Shown one piece after another: positions 41,959 to 52,027 of a stretch of 64,000 nt of DNA (positions are counted from its first letter, which is position 1; each line of letters starts with the position of its first letter). The notes below the pieces were generated by a model that had not been told where the DNA came from, searched no databases, and saw only the letters and a list, made by a program, of their open reading frames with translations. Source of the DNA: Pseudomonas laurentiana (GTDB taxonomy: Bacteria > Pseudomonadota > Gammaproteobacteria > Pseudomonadales > Pseudomonadaceae); the NCBI RefSeq assembly GCF_014648275.1, contig NZ_BMQU01000022.1:1-64000 (forward strand). Direction: 5' to 3'. Both the position numbers and the translations under genes were made by a program.

Positions 41959-42866
41959 TGAGTGTGGCCTTGCTGAGCGTGGCCGGTGTGGCGCTGGATG
42001 CGCTGCTGGGGGAGCCCGAACGTCGGCATCCGCTGGTCGCTTTCGGGCGTTTCGCCTCGCGCCTGGAGCAGCGCTTCAATGCCGGCGGACGCGGCTGGCG
42101 TAGCCATGGTGTGACGGCCTGGTTTCTTGCCGTGGTGCCGCTGACCCTGCTGGCTACGCTGTTGTCCTGGCTGCCCTATATCGGATGGCTGGTGGAAATC
42201 CTCGCCCTTTACTGTGCGCTGGGGCTGCGTAGCCTCGGCGAGCATGTCATGCCCGTGGCCGATGCCTTGCGTCGAGGTGATCTTGAAGAAGCGCGACGGC
42301 GAGTCGGCTTCCTGGTCAGTCGGGAGACGCGGGAACTGGACGAGACAGCAGTCGCCCGAGCCGCTACCGAGTCGGTGCTGGAAAACGGCAGCGATGCGGT
42401 GTTTGCTGCCTTGTTCTGGTTTGTGATTGCCGGCGCGCCGGGTGTGGTGCTGTATCGCCTGAGCAATACCCTGGATGCGATGTGGGGCTACCGCAACGAG
42501 CGCTTCGAGCGCTTCGGTTGGGCCGCGGCACGAATTGACGATGTACTCAACTATGTTCCGGCGCGGTTGGTGGCCCTGACCTACGCCGTGCTGGGCAAGA
42601 CGCGCCTGGCGCTGCGTTGCTGGCGCCGTCAGGCCCCGCAATGGGACAGCCCGAATGCCGGGCCGGTGATGGCGTCCGGGGCTGGGGCGCTGGGCGTCGA
42701 GCTGGGCGGTGCAGCGGTCTATCATGGCGAGCTGCATGAGCGTGCCCAGTTGGGCGAAGGTCCGGCGGCCGATGCCGACGCTATCGAGCGTGGTTGGCAA
42801 CTGGTGTGCCGGGGTATCTGGTTGTGGTTGCTGGTGTTGTGCCTGGGAGCAGCATTCTATGCTTGA
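41958..42866 (+). CDS. cbiB: adenosylcobinamide-phosphate synthase
   Basis: A 302-residue membrane protein (CbiB, called CobD in Pseudomonas nomenclature) attaching aminopropanol phosphate to adenosylcobyric acid. It begins with [17 protein letters not shown], the family signature, and contains [21 protein letters not shown] (quoted in part: [13 protein letters not shown]). ATG 41958 has GGGGGAG upstream; an earlier in-frame ATG at 41943 overlaps bluB. Confidence 0.93.
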   Translation: MSVALLSVAGVALDALLGEPERRHPLVAFGRFASRLEQRFNAGGRGWRSHGVTAWFLAVVPLTLLATLLSWLPYIGWLVEILALYCALGLRSLGEHVMPVADALRRGDLEEARRRVGFLVSRETRELDETAVARAATESVLENGSDAVFAALFWFVIAGAPGVVLYRLSNTLDAMWGYRNERFERFGWAAARIDDVLNYVPARLVALTYAVLGKTRLALRCWRRQAPQWDSPNAGPVMASGAGALGVELGGAAVYHGELHERAQLGEGPAADADAIERGWQLVCRGIWLWLLVLCLGAAFYA

Positions 42867-43851
42867 ACACGGGGGGCGCCTGCAGCGTGCGATCCAGCAG
42901 TACGGTATTGCTCAGGAACACTGGCTCGATCTGTCCAGTGGTATTGCGCCCTGGCCGTTCAGTGTACCGCCCATTCCGTTACGCGCCTGGGCGCGGCTGC
43001 CGGAGACTGACGATGGCCTGGAGCAGGCCGCCGCCGAATACTATGGCGTGACGCACCTGTTGCCGGTGGCGGGTTCCCAAGCCGCGATTCAGGCGCTACC
43101 GCGCCTGCGCCGGACGGGCAAGGTCGGTGTGCTGTCGCCCTGTTACGCCGAGCATGCAGAGGGCTGGCGACGTGCCGGGCATCGGGTGCGCGAGCTGGAC
43201 GAGACGCAGGTCGATCACTACCTCGACAGCCTTGATGTACTGGTTGTGGTCAACCCCAACAATCCGACCGGACGTGTCGTGTCGCCAGAGCAACTGCTGA
43301 GCTGGCATGCGCGACTGGCCCTGCACGGTGGCTGGTTACTGGTTGACGAAGCGTTCATGGACAACACCCCCGCGCAGAGCATTACCGCTCACGCCGATCG
43401 CCCTGGACTGATTGTGTTGCGTTCGTTCGGCAAGTTCTTCGGGCTTGCCGGTGTGCGTCTGGGCTTTGTCGTGGCTGAGCGGCAGTTGCTGCAACTGTTG
43501 GCGGAGCAGCTTGGGCCTTGGGCTATCAGTGGACCAACCCGTGTATTGGGGCAGGCCTGCCTGCAGGACCGGGTCGCCCATCAGTTGCAGATCGAGCGCT
43601 GTGCCGATGCGAGCCGACGCCTGGCTCGTCTGCTGGAGTCTGTTGGCTTGCCTCCCAGTGGTGGCTGCGACCTGTTCCAGTACCTGGTGACTGAGCACGC
43701 TGCCCACATCCATGAGTTCATGGCGCGGCGGGGTATTTTGTTGCGCCTGTTCGAGCAACCGGCCAGTTTGCGCTTTGGTTTGCCCGATACGGAAGGCGAT
43801 TGGCAGCGCCTGGGCCTCGCGCTGAATGACTACCGCAAGGAGCAGCCATGA
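42859..43851 (+). CDS. cobD: threonine-phosphate decarboxylase
   Basis: A 330-residue PLP enzyme of the histidinol-phosphate aminotransferase fold that makes aminopropanol phosphate. Motifs: [28 protein letters not shown], and the PLP lysine in [15 protein letters not shown]. It overlaps cbiB by 8 bases. Often named cobC in Pseudomonas, cobD in Salmonella nomenclature. Confidence 0.93.
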   Translation: MLEHGGRLQRAIQQYGIAQEHWLDLSSGIAPWPFSVPPIPLRAWARLPETDDGLEQAAAEYYGVTHLLPVAGSQAAIQALPRLRRTGKVGVLSPCYAEHAEGWRRAGHRVRELDETQVDHYLDSLDVLVVVNPNNPTGRVVSPEQLLSWHARLALHGGWLLVDEAFMDNTPAQSITAHADRPGLIVLRSFGKFFGLAGVRLGFVVAERQLLQLLAEQLGPWAISGPTRVLGQACLQDRVAHQLQIERCADASRRLARLLESVGLPPSGGCDLFQYLVTEHAAHIHEFMARRGILLRLFEQPASLRFGLPDTEGDWQRLGLALNDYRKEQP

Positions 43852-45302
43852 CCACCCTGATGGTGCAAGGCACCACGTCGGATGCAGGCAAGAGCACCCT
43901 GGTGACCGCGTTATGCCGCTGGTTGGCCCGCCAAGGTGTGGGTGTCGTACCGTTCAAGCCGCAGAACATGGCGCTCAACAGCGCGGTAACCGCCGACGGA
44001 GGCGAGATTGGCCGAGCCCAGGCGGTGCAGGCCCAAGCCGCAGGCCTCGTGCCGCATACCGACATGAACCCGGTACTGCTCAAGCCGAACAGTGATACCG
44101 GTGCCCAGGTTATCGTGCATGGGCGTGCCGTCACCCATATGAATGCCGTGGCGTATCACGACTACAAGGCCATTGCCATGCAGGCGGTACTGGTGTCGCA
44201 CCAGCGGCTCAGTGAGGCCTATCCGGTGGTGATGGTTGAAGGTGCGGGCTCGCCAGCGGAAATAAACTTGCGTGCCGGTGACATTGCCAACATGGGCTTT
44301 GCCGAAGCGGTGGACTGCCCGGTGATCCTGATTGCCGACATCAATCGCGGCGGTGTCTTTGCGCACCTGGTCGGTACCCTGGAACTGCTGTCGCCCACTG
44401 AGCAGGCGCGGGTCAAAGGCTTTGTGATCAACCGATTTCGCGGCGACATCGCCTTGCTTCAGCCGGGGCTCGACTGGCTGGAGGCGCGCACCGGCAAGCC
44501 GGTATTGGGCGTGTTGCCCTATGTGATGGACTTGCACCTGGAGGCCGAGGACGGTCTCGATCAGCGTCAGGGTGACAAAGCGGCACAGGTGCTCAAGGTG
44601 ATTGTGCCGGTCTTGCCGCGTATCAGTAACCATACCGATTTCGACCCGTTGCGCCTGCATCCCCAGGTTGACCTGCAGTTCATTGGTCCGGGCCAGGCGA
44701 TCCCGCCAGCCGACCTGATTATCCTGCCAGGCTCCAAGAGCGTGCGCGGCGACCTGGCGCAATTGCGTGAGCGCGGTTGGGAAACGGCTATCGCGCGACA
44801 CCTGCGCTATGGCGGCAAGGTGCTGGGCATTTGTGGTGGCTTGCAGATGCTCGGTCAGCGAGTGGACGATCCGCTGGGCCTGGAAGGTGACGCTGGTTCC
44901 AGCCCAGGCTTGGGCCTGCTGGACTTTGTCACCGAACTGGAAGCTGAGAAACAGCTGCGCAACGTTGTCGGGCATTTGTCGCTGGAGGACGCCGCTATCA
45001 GCGGTTATGAAATCCATGCCGGGGTCAGCCGTGGCCCGGCACTGGAACAGCCTGCCGTGTACCTGAGCGACGGCCGCTGCGACGGTGCGATCAGTGCCGA
45101 TGGGCAAATCCTCTGTACCTACCTGCATGGCCTGTTCGAGTCACCCGCTTCCTGTACCGCGCTGTTGCGCTGGGCAGGGCTGGAGGACGTTGAACAGGTC
45201 GATTATCACGCCCTGCGTGAACTGGACATCGAACGCTTGGCCGACCTGGTCGAGCAGCATCTGGATACCCCTCGGTTGCGACAATTGTGTGGGCTGGACT
45301 GA
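43848..45302 (+). CDS. cobQ: cobyric acid synthase
   Basis: A 484-residue glutamine-dependent amidotransferase (CobQ/CbiP) adding four amides to the adenosyl corrinoid. N-terminal P-loop [15 protein letters not shown]-terminal glutaminase with the nucleophile in [11 protein letters not shown] and ISGYEIHAG. It starts in the previous stop (ATGA). Confidence 0.95.
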   Translation: MTTLMVQGTTSDAGKSTLVTALCRWLARQGVGVVPFKPQNMALNSAVTADGGEIGRAQAVQAQAAGLVPHTDMNPVLLKPNSDTGAQVIVHGRAVTHMNAVAYHDYKAIAMQAVLVSHQRLSEAYPVVMVEGAGSPAEINLRAGDIANMGFAEAVDCPVILIADINRGGVFAHLVGTLELLSPTEQARVKGFVINRFRGDIALLQPGLDWLEARTGKPVLGVLPYVMDLHLEAEDGLDQRQGDKAAQVLKVIVPVLPRISNHTDFDPLRLHPQVDLQFIGPGQAIPPADLIILPGSKSVRGDLAQLRERGWETAIARHLRYGGKVLGICGGLQMLGQRVDDPLGLEGDAGSSPGLGLLDFVTELEAEKQLRNVVGHLSLEDAAISGYEIHAGVSRGPALEQPAVYLSDGRCDGAISADGQILCTYLHGLFESPASCTALLRWAGLEDVEQVDYHALRELDIERLADLVEQHLDTPRLRQLCGLD

Positions 45303-45303
45303 C

Positions 45304-45825
45304 ATGCTTAATCTGATCCTCGGCGGTGCCCGCTCTGGCAAGAGCCGTCTGGCTGAACAGCGGGCGCAGCAGAGCGCCTTGCCGGTTACCTACATTGCTA
45401 CCAGCGAGCCGCTGGATGGCGAAATGAATGCTCGGGTGCAACTGCACCGCGAGCGCCGTCCCGCTGAGTGGGGGCTGATTGAAGAGCCTCTGGCACTGGC
45501 CCGAACCTTGATCGGCAACGCATCGCCTGGGCGCTGTCTGTTGGTGGACTGCCTGACGCTCTGGCTGACCAACCTGCTCATGCTGGAGGACCCGCAGCGC
45601 TTGAACGATGAGCGCAACGCGTTGCTTGACTGTCTGCCCGATCTGCCGGGCGAGATCATTCTGGTGAGTAATGAAACCGGCCTGGGGGTTGTGCCCATGG
45701 GCGAACTGACCCGCCGTTATGTCGATGAAGCGGGCTGGCTGCATCAAGCCATTGCCGAACGTTGCCAGCGCGTGGTGTTGACCGTCGCTGGCCTGCCCCT
45801 CGTTTTGAAAGGACCTGCACTATGA
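45304..45825 (+). CDS. cobU: adenosylcobinamide kinase/guanylyltransferase
   Basis: A 173-residue bifunctional enzyme (CobU/CobP): P-loop [12 protein letters not shown], guanylylated histidine in [19 protein letters not shown] and [11 protein letters not shown]. It prepares AdoCbi-GDP for the last step. It starts one base after cobQ; the longer frame from 45085 is inside cobQ. Confidence 0.94.
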   Translation: MLNLILGGARSGKSRLAEQRAQQSALPVTYIATSEPLDGEMNARVQLHRERRPAEWGLIEEPLALARTLIGNASPGRCLLVDCLTLWLTNLLMLEDPQRLNDERNALLDCLPDLPGEIILVSNETGLGVVPMGELTRRYVDEAGWLHQAIAERCQRVVLTVAGLPLVLKGPAL

Positions 45826-46877
45826 GTCAGAACTGGTGGCAGAACCCCTGCCAGGCGCCAGATGAAGCGATCTACCAGCAAGCACTGGAGCGACAGCAAC
45901 AATTGACCAAGCCGGCGGGTTCGCTGGGCCGTCTGGAGGCGTTGGCAGTGCAACTGGCCAGCCTGCAAGGGCGGCTCAAGCCGGACCTGGCGCAGGTCTG
46001 GATCACGATCTTTGCGGGTGATCACGGCGTTGTGGCGGAAGGTATCTCTGCATATCCGCAGGCCGTCACCGCACAAATGCTGCAGAACTTCGTCAATGGC
46101 GGAGCCGCGATCAGCGTCCTGGCACGGCAGCTGGACGCGCGCCTGGAAGTTGTTGACCTCGGTACGGCCACGCTGCAAGACGACCTGCCCGGCGTGCGAC
46201 ATGTGCGCATTGGCGCGGGCACCGCCAACTTCGCCGAGGTGCCGGCAATGACGGTTGAGCAGGGGTTGCTGGCCTTGCAGGCTGGGCGCGAGAGCGTCTT
46301 GCGGGCCGCAGCGAATGGCGCGCAGCTGTTTATCGGTGGTGAAATGGGCATTGGCAATACCACTGCTGCCAGTGCCTTGGCGTGCGCGCTGCTCGGCTGT
46401 GCGGCCAGCGACCTCAGCGGCCCGGGTACTGGTCTGGATGCTGCGGGTGTGCGGCACAAGGCCGAGGTCATCGAGCGAGCCCTTAAGCAGCATGCCGTTT
46501 CCGGTGATGACCCTCTGCAGGTTCTGCTTTGCTTCGGCGGCTTTGAGATCGCCGCGCTGGTGGGCGCCTACCTGGCCTGTGCCCAGGAAGGTATCGCCGT
46601 GCTGGTTGACGGATTCATCTGCACGGTCGCCGCGTTGCTGGCGGTTCGTCTGAACCCGCAGTCTCAACGCTGGCTGCTGTTTGGGCACCGTGGTGCCGAG
46701 CCTGGCCATCGCCTGGTATTGGCGCAACTGGATGCCGAACCGGTGCTTGAACTTGGATTGCGGTTGGGAGAGGGCAGTGGTGCTGCGCTAGCGGTGCCGC
46801 TGTTGCGCCTGGCCTGTGAGCTGCACGGGCAGATGGCGACCTTTGCCGAGGCGGCTGTGGCGGATCGTCCTGCATGA
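45822..46877 (+). CDS. cobT: nicotinate-nucleotide:DMB phosphoribosyltransferase
   Basis: A 351-residue enzyme making alpha-ribazole phosphate from DMB and nicotinate mononucleotide. [18 protein letters not shown] and [14 protein letters not shown] are the family landmarks, and the catalytic Glu lies near the C terminus. GAAAGGA precedes the ATG, which overlaps cobU in ATGA. Confidence 0.95.
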   Translation: MSQNWWQNPCQAPDEAIYQQALERQQQLTKPAGSLGRLEALAVQLASLQGRLKPDLAQVWITIFAGDHGVVAEGISAYPQAVTAQMLQNFVNGGAAISVLARQLDARLEVVDLGTATLQDDLPGVRHVRIGAGTANFAEVPAMTVEQGLLALQAGRESVLRAAANGAQLFIGGEMGIGNTTAASALACALLGCAASDLSGPGTGLDAAGVRHKAEVIERALKQHAVSGDDPLQVLLCFGGFEIAALVGAYLACAQEGIAVLVDGFICTVAALLAVRLNPQSQRWLLFGHRGAEPGHRLVLAQLDAEPVLELGLRLGEGSGAALAVPLLRLACELHGQMATFAEAAVADRPA

Positions 46878-47443
46878 TCATTGATCTGTTGCGTCATGGC
46901 GAAACCGAACAGGGTGGAGGCTTGCGTGGCAGCCTTGATGATGCCCTGACCGATCAGGGGTGGGCACAGATGCGGGCGGCGACCGCTAGTCGTGCGCCGT
47001 GGAAGCGGCTGATCAGCTCGCCACTGCAGCGCTGTGCGCGCTTTGCCGAGATGCTCTCCGGGCAACTGGGCGTGCCGTTGCAGTTGGAGCCGGAGCTGCA
47101 GGAGCTGCACTTTGGTGAGTGGGAAGGGCGCAGTGCGGCTGCGTTGATGGAAACCCATGCGCAGGAACTGGGTCAGTTCTGGGCTGATCCCTATGCATTC
47201 ACCCCGCCCGGTGGCGAACCCGTGGAGGCGTTTGAGGCGCGGGTGCTGCGTGCCTTGGCACGCTTGCAGCAGCGATATGTGGGTGAGCATCTGTTGCTGG
47301 TCACTCACGGTGGGGTGATGCGGCTGTTGCTGGCGCGGGCCCGGGGCTTGCCGCGTGAGCAACTGCTGCAGGTCGAGGTTGGGCATGGGGCGCTGGTGCG
47401 GCTGGTGCTGGATGTTGATGGGCAATGGCGAGAGCCACGCTGA
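46874..47443 (+). CDS. cobC: alpha-ribazole phosphatase, histidine phosphatase family
   Basis: A 189-residue phosphatase with the RHG motif [11 protein letters not shown], the second catalytic His in VTHGGVMR, and acid ELHFGEWEG. In this operon it should remove phosphate from alpha-ribazole phosphate or the cobalamin 5'-phosphate. It overlaps cobT (ATGA) and cobS (TGATG). Confidence 0.9.
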   Translation: MIIDLLRHGETEQGGGLRGSLDDALTDQGWAQMRAATASRAPWKRLISSPLQRCARFAEMLSGQLGVPLQLEPELQELHFGEWEGRSAAALMETHAQELGQFWADPYAFTPPGGEPVEAFEARVLRALARLQQRYVGEHLLLVTHGGVMRLLLARARGLPREQLLQVEVGHGALVRLVLDVDGQWREPR

Positions 47444-48171
47444 TGTTGCCGTTCTGGATTGCCTTGCAGTTCCTCAGCAGCCTGCCGGTGCGCTTGCCGG
47501 GTATGCCGACGGCTGAGCAAATGGGGCGTTCGTTGCTGTTCTACCCTTTGGTAGGGCTATTGTTCGGCGTGTTGCTGTGGGGGTGTGACAGTCTCTTGGG
47601 CGCAAGCCCGTTGCTGCTGCATGCGGCATTGTTGCTTGCGCTCTGGGTGTTGCTCAGTGGTGCGCTGCATCTGGACGGGTTGGCCGACAGTGCTGACGCA
47701 TGGCTGGGAGGCTTTGGTGATCGTGAGCGAACCCTGACGATCATGAAGGACCCACGCAGCGGTCCAATTGCCGTGGTCACCCTGATTCTGGTGTTGCTGC
47801 TGAAGTTCACTGCGTTGTTGGCGCTGGTTCAGGCTGGACAGAGCATGGCGTTGCTGCTGGCACCACTGATCGGGCGAGCGGCCATGCTTGGGTTGTTCCT
47901 CTGTACGCCCTATGTACGTGCTGGCGGGCTGGGTCAGGCCTTGGCCCAACACCTGCCGCGACGTGCAGGGTGTATGGTCCTGGTGCTCAGTGGCCTGGCC
48001 TGCGTGCTGCTGGCAGGCAAGCAGGGTGCGCTGGCATTGTTGCTGGCAGCTGTCGTGTTTTTTTGGCTGCGCGGCTTGATGGTGCGCCGATTGGGCGGCA
48101 CCACGGGCGACACGGCTGGCGCCTTGCTGGAACTGTTGGAGCTGGCGGTACTGGTCGGCCTGGCGTTGTAG
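47443..48171 (+). CDS. cobS: adenosylcobinamide-GDP ribazoletransferase (cobalamin synthase)
   Basis: A 242-residue polytopic membrane enzyme joining AdoCbi-GDP to alpha-ribazole. The signature LDGLADSADAWLGG and the DPRSGPIAV segment are clear. ATG 47443 shares a base with the cobC stop; an in-frame ATG at 47425 lies within cobC. It ends the operon; a small hairpin at 48180-48196 follows. Confidence 0.93.
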   Translation: MLPFWIALQFLSSLPVRLPGMPTAEQMGRSLLFYPLVGLLFGVLLWGCDSLLGASPLLLHAALLLALWVLLSGALHLDGLADSADAWLGGFGDRERTLTIMKDPRSGPIAVVTLILVLLLKFTALLALVQAGQSMALLLAPLIGRAAMLGLFLCTPYVRAGGLGQALAQHLPRRAGCMVLVLSGLACVLLAGKQGALALLLAAVVFFWLRGLMVRRLGGTTGDTAGALLELLELAVLVGLAL

Positions 48172-48179
48172 CGATTGGG

Positions 48180-48196
48180 ACCTGCCATTGGCAGGT
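48180..48196. terminator. possible weak terminator after cobS
   Basis: ACCTGCC pairs with GGCAGGT around ATT, with outer GCGAT/ATCGC complementarity. No U-run follows, so read-through into the MarR gene is possible. Confidence 0.4.
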
Positions 48197-48239
48197 GATC
48201 GCGCCATGTTCTGCATTAATGCTTGTGTTGAAGAAGATG

Positions 48240-48253
48240 CGGGTATATACACG
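48240..48253. promoter_or_regulatory. candidate MarR operator O1, upstream of the marR-type gene
   Basis: CGGGTATATACACG matches 13 of 14 positions of the palindrome found before the adjacent MFS gene and lies five bases before the regulator start. Its TATATA core could also be the -10 region. Confidence 0.65.
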
Positions 48254-48257
48254 TACC

Positions 48258-48662
48258 ATGTTGACCAGCCAATGCCTCTGTACCCATTTGCGTCGCGCTG
48301 CCCGTGGGGTGAGCCGACGTTACGACGAAGCCCTTGAAGGCTTCGGCATCAACGTTGCCCAGTTTTCCTTGCTTCGCCATTTGCAACGCCTCGACCGTCC
48401 GAGCATCTCCAGCCTGGCTGAAGCCATGGGGCTTGATCGCAGCACGTTGGGGCGCAACCTGCGTGTGCTGGAGGCCGATGGTTTGGTGGCACTGGCTGAA
48501 GGCGATGACTTGCGTAACCGTCTTGTGCTGCTGACCGAGCAGGGTAAGGCGCGTCTTTCTGCTGCAGAACCTGCCTGGGAGCAGGCTCAGTTGAAGATGG
48601 TGACGGCGTTGGGTGAAGCGCAGCGCGACGAATTGGTGCGCTTGCTGAAGCAATTGGCATGA
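48258..48662 (+). CDS. MarR-family transcriptional regulator
   Basis: A 134-residue winged-helix repressor-type protein: recognition region SSLAEAMGLDRSTLGRNLRV and wing GDDLRNRLVLLTEQG. ATG 48258 is preferred to ATG 48237 (MRVYTRTM) because the latter would place the operator-like palindrome inside the gene. Two near-identical palindromes flank this gene, so it probably represses itself and the MFS gene. The ligand is unknown. Confidence 0.85.
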   Translation: MLTSQCLCTHLRRAARGVSRRYDEALEGFGINVAQFSLLRHLQRLDRPSISSLAEAMGLDRSTLGRNLRVLEADGLVALAEGDDLRNRLVLLTEQGKARLSAAEPAWEQAQLKMVTALGEAQRDELVRLLKQLA

Positions 48663-48678
48663 AACATTACCCCAAACG

Positions 48679-48692
48679 CGGGTATATACCCG
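48679..48692. promoter_or_regulatory. candidate MarR operator O2, upstream of the MFS gene
   Basis: CGGGTATATACCCG is a perfect 14-bp palindrome, extended by ACG and TGT with one mismatch. It lies 33 bp before the MFS start and matches O1 at 48240-48253. Confidence 0.7.
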
Positions 48693-48724
48693 TGTAACCT
48701 TGCGGCAGTCAGGAGACAATAATA

Positions 48725-49933
48725 ATGACCACGGTATGGCGAACGAGCGGCTGGATACTCTTGGGCGCAGCCCTGATCTTGGCGTTATCGCTGGGTATAC
48801 GGCACGGTTTTGGCCTGTTCCTGGCGCCAATGAGCGCCGAGTTCGGGTGGGGGCGTGAGGTTTTTGCGTTTGCCATCGCCCTGCAGAACCTTATCTGGGG
48901 CCTGGCCCAGCCCTTTGCGGGTGCCTTGGCTGACCGCCTGGGTGCCGCCCGGGTAGTGATGATCGGCGGCATCCTCTATGCCGTTGGCCTGCTCATGATG
49001 GGTATGGCCGATTCGCCCCTGTCGCTGTCTCTCAGCGCTGGCCTGTTGATTGGCATTGGCCTCTCAGGTACCTCGTTCTCCGTGATCCTCGGGGTGGTGG
49101 GGCGTGCGGTGCCGGCAGAAAAGCGCAGTGTTGCCATGGGTATTGCCAGTGCTGCAGGCTCGTTTGGTCAGTTTGCGATGCTGCCCGGTACGCTGAGCCT
49201 GATTGGCTGGCTCGGCTGGTCAGCGGCACTGCTGGTACTGGGGCTGCTGGTCGCGTTGATCGTGCCGCTGGTGGGCATGCTGCGCGACCGCCCATTGCCG
49301 AGTCACGCAGATGAGCAGACCTTGGGCGAAGCCTTGCGCGAGGCCTGTTCCCACTCGGGGTTCTGGTTGCTGGCCCTGGGCTTTTTTGTCTGCGGTTTTC
49401 AGGTGGTGTTCATCGGCGTGCACTTGCCGGCCTACCTGGTTGACCAGCACCTGCCTGCCACCATCGGTACCACGGTGCTGGCGCTGGTGGGCTTGTTCAA
49501 TATTTTCGGTACCTACACGGCGGGTTGGCTTGGTGGGCGGATGTCCAAGCCGCGCTTGTTGACCGCGCTCTACCTGTTGCGTGCGGTTGTGATCGTGTTG
49601 TTCCTTTGGGCGCCGGTCTCGGCGGTCAGTGCCTATCTGTTTGGTATCGCCATGGGCGTGCTCTGGTTGTCCACCGTTCCCTTGACCAATGGCACTGTCG
49701 CCACCTTGTTCGGTGTGCGAAATCTGTCGATGCTGGGTGGAATTGTTTTCCTCTTCCATCAGTTAGGCGCGTTCTTGGGTGGCTGGCTGGGCGGGGTGGT
49801 GTATGACCGCACGGGTAACTACGACCTGGTCTGGCAGATCGCGATTCTTCTCAGTGTGCTGGCCGCGGCGCTCAATTGGCCTGTGCGCGAGCGTCCGGTC
49901 GCGCGGTTGCAAGCGCAGGTGGGTGCGGCGTGA
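48725..49933 (+). CDS. MFS transporter (OFA/CynX-like)
   Basis: A 402-residue twelve-helix major facilitator protein. GALADRLGAARVVMIGG is the loop 2-3 motif and the two halves are joined by a short cytoplasmic loop near 195-215. It resembles oxalate/formate- or cyanate-type permeases; the substrate is not assignable. AGGAG precedes the ATG. Expression is probably set by the MarR regulator next to it. Confidence 0.85.
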   Translation: MTTVWRTSGWILLGAALILALSLGIRHGFGLFLAPMSAEFGWGREVFAFAIALQNLIWGLAQPFAGALADRLGAARVVMIGGILYAVGLLMMGMADSPLSLSLSAGLLIGIGLSGTSFSVILGVVGRAVPAEKRSVAMGIASAAGSFGQFAMLPGTLSLIGWLGWSAALLVLGLLVALIVPLVGMLRDRPLPSHADEQTLGEALREACSHSGFWLLALGFFVCGFQVVFIGVHLPAYLVDQHLPATIGTTVLALVGLFNIFGTYTAGWLGGRMSKPRLLTALYLLRAVVIVLFLWAPVSAVSAYLFGIAMGVLWLSTVPLTNGTVATLFGVRNLSMLGGIVFLFHQLGAFLGGWLGGVVYDRTGNYDLVWQIAILLSVLAAALNWPVRERPVARLQAQVGAA

Positions 49934-50052
49934 GTGGCCAGGCGTTGCGCTGGCTTGCGTTGGCGGGAGGCCTGCTGGTGCTTGGGTTGGCGTGGTGGGG
50001 CTGGCATCGGGGTGGGCTGGCGCTGATGCAATTGGGCATGGGCGTTTGCTAG
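49930..50052 (+). CDS. small 40-residue membrane protein
   Basis: GTG 49930 overlaps the MFS stop in GTGA and opens a 40-codon frame ending in TAG. Residues about 8-25 form one hydrophobic helix (WLALAGGLLVLGLAWWGW), with a short tail LALMQLGMGVC. The coupling to the transporter suggests an accessory peptide. I do not know a named family; it could be chance, but the overlap and single helix argue for a real gene. Confidence 0.5.
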   Translation: MSGQALRWLALAGGLLVLGLAWWGWHRGGLALMQLGMGVC

Positions 50053-50091
50053 GCGTATTCTGATCGTCTGGAGTCTATTCATGGGAGAGGC

Positions 50092-50646
50092 ATGATGCGC
50101 ACACGCTGGTTGTGGATTCCGCTGTTGACGCTTGTTTCCGGTGCAGCTGCCGTTGCCGGCCAATGCCCTGACTTGTTGCAAGGTGAACTGCCCAAGTTGC
50201 GCGCCAAGGAGCAGATCAACCTCTGTGAACAGTTTGCCGGGAAGCCGCTGGTGGTGGTCAATACCGCCAGCTATTGCGGCTTCGCGCCGCAATTTGAAGG
50301 CCTTGAGGCGGTTTACAAGGCGTATCACGAGCAAGGTCTGGAAATGCTCGGTGTGCCCTCCAATGATTTCAAGCAGGAAGCTGCCAATAGCGTCGAGACA
50401 GCCAAGGTGTGTTACGCCAACTACGGCGTGACCTTCACCATGACCGAACCGCAGGCCGTGCGTGGTGATGACGCTACGCACCTGTTTCGGGAGCTGGCGC
50501 GTCAGAGCAGTGCGCCGAAGTGGAACTTCTACAAATATGTTGTGGACCGTCAGGGGCATGTCGTGGCCAGTTTCTCCAGCCTCACCAAGCCGGATGACCC
50601 GCAATTCAAGGCGGCCATCGACAAGGCCATCGCTTCACCGCCCTGA
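50092..50646 (+). CDS. periplasmic glutathione peroxidase family protein
   Basis: A 184-residue thiol peroxidase with signal peptide (about 1-23, ending AAAVAG). Catalytic C62 is in [16 protein letters not shown]; the conserved Trp and Asn are in APKWNFYKY. In the family such Cys enzymes reduce hydroperoxides using thioredoxin-like partners. GAGAGG precedes two adjacent ATGs. It lies 39 bp after the small ORF. Confidence 0.9.
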   Translation: MMRTRWLWIPLLTLVSGAAAVAGQCPDLLQGELPKLRAKEQINLCEQFAGKPLVVVNTASYCGFAPQFEGLEAVYKAYHEQGLEMLGVPSNDFKQEAANSVETAKVCYANYGVTFTMTEPQAVRGDDATHLFRELARQSSAPKWNFYKYVVDRQGHVVASFSSLTKPDDPQFKAAIDKAIASPP

Positions 50647-50651
50647 GCGCT

Positions 50652-50912
50652 TCAGTGCGGGGCATGCACTGTCAGGGCCACCAGCTTGATCACAATCGGG
50701 CGTACGACGAGTACGCAGGCAAATGCCACGGGCATTGCCAGTTGGTAGGCCTTGAGCACGTGGCCGAGGTAATCGTCATGAATGCCGCTGTTGGCGGCGG
50801 TAATGACGAAGCACATCAGCAGGGCCATGATGCCTGACATGTAGAACGCAAATACATAAGGGGTGGCGCGCACGCCGAGCTTCAGGCGGCGCTGGGTGTT
50901 CGTTGTGCTCAT
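50652..50912 (-). CDS. DUF2798 small membrane protein
   Basis: An 86-residue protein with two transmembrane helices (about 18-40 and 55-78) and the family pattern YVFAFYMSGIMALLMCFVIT. AAGGAG precedes the ATG. It converges on the peroxidase gene and is divergent from the LysR gene. Function unknown. Confidence 0.8.
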   Translation of the reverse strand: MSTTNTQRRLKLGVRATPYVFAFYMSGIMALLMCFVITAANSGIHDDYLGHVLKAYQLAMPVAFACVLVVRPIVIKLVALTVHAPH

Positions 50913-51023
50913 GTTGGCTCCTTGAAAGGTATGGGTGACAGCCTAACAAGCTTGGGTAGGGGGAGGTAGACGGCGCCTGCTTAGGTCTTTATAAAGAAAA
51001 AATTACGAATAGCGGACGCAAGC

Positions 51024-51959
51024 ATGAACCTGCTGGGCTCAATCAGGAGCTTTATCAAAGTGGTCGAAGCGGGCAGCATCGCTGCGGGTGCCCGTACCTT
51101 GGGGCTCAGTGCTGCTGCAGTCAGCCAGAACATTGCTCGGTTGGAAAAACACTTGCAGGTGCGCCTGTTGTCGCGCACCACGCGCAGTATGGTCTTGACT
51201 GCAGCCGGAAGTATTTATTACGAGAAGGTCAAACACATCGAGCGTGATCTTGAGCATGCTCAGGTGGCAATCACTGCGCCGGATGCCGAGCCGCACGGGC
51301 GGCTGTGCATTGCCTCGTCGTCGGCCTTTGCCCGCCATGTGCTAGCGCGTCTGATTCCGGCGTTCAGTGCCCGTTACCCCAGGCTGTCGATAGAAATCGT
51401 GACCAGTGACAGGCGTGTCAATCATGCTCAGGAAGGGGTGGATGTCAGTGTCCGCATCACCCCGCAGCTGGAAGACGGTCTGCTCGCACGGCACATCGCC
51501 CAAGTGCCCTTCATCTGTTGTGCGTCACCGGCTTACCTGGCAACTGCCGGGTGGCCGGCAGCACCGGAAGAACTCAAGCAGCACCGCTGTCTGGTATTTC
51601 GCTATCCGGTCGAAGGGCGCTTTCTGCCTTGGGGGTTTGTGCGTGAGGGGCTGCGTTTCGATGTCGAGTTCGGCAACGTGTTGATCAGTGACGACATTGA
51701 TGTGCTGGCTCAGATGGCCGCGCAGGGAGGCGGTATCACACGTTTGGCCGAGTTTGTGGCGCGCCCCTACCTGGCGCGTGGCGAGTTGGTGCCGTTGTTC
51801 AAGTATTCCCAAGCGAGTCGGGCCTACGCTCAAACCGAGCCGATGGATGTCTACCTGTGTGTAGCTGACCGCTTTGCCCTGACACCCAAGGTGCGTGCCT
51901 TCATGGATTATGTGCAGCAGGCCCTGGACGACTACCGGGTGCCGGCAGGGCAAGCCTAG
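51024..51959 (+). CDS. LysR-family transcriptional regulator
   Basis: A 311-residue LysR regulator: N-terminal winged HTH (IAAGARTLGLSAAAVSQNIARL) in about the first 60 residues, then a periplasmic-binding-like effector domain (about 90-300). The strongest neighbour for regulation is the divergent DUF2798 gene across a 111-bp gap. Ribosome site is weak (GCGGA). The effector is unknown. Confidence 0.88.
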   Translation: MNLLGSIRSFIKVVEAGSIAAGARTLGLSAAAVSQNIARLEKHLQVRLLSRTTRSMVLTAAGSIYYEKVKHIERDLEHAQVAITAPDAEPHGRLCIASSSAFARHVLARLIPAFSARYPRLSIEIVTSDRRVNHAQEGVDVSVRITPQLEDGLLARHIAQVPFICCASPAYLATAGWPAAPEELKQHRCLVFRYPVEGRFLPWGFVREGLRFDVEFGNVLISDDIDVLAQMAAQGGGITRLAEFVARPYLARGELVPLFKYSQASRAYAQTEPMDVYLCVADRFALTPKVRAFMDYVQQALDDYRVPAGQA

Positions 51960-51960
51960 A

Positions 51961-51997
51961 AACGCAAACGCCCCGAACCGGTCGGGGCGTTTGCGTT
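51961..51997. terminator. bidirectional terminator LysR / FadL
   Basis: A perfect 16-bp stem (51961-51976 with 51982-51997) encloses ACCGG between converging genes. It begins one base after the LysR stop. Confidence 0.88.
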
Positions 51998-52027
51998 GCG
52001 TGGGCGGCATACCCCGCATGCATGAGA

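Noticed and set aside
43911..45128. A 405-codon minus-strand frame opposite cobQ
   Set aside because: Shadow of cobQ, which has P-loop and glutaminase motifs.
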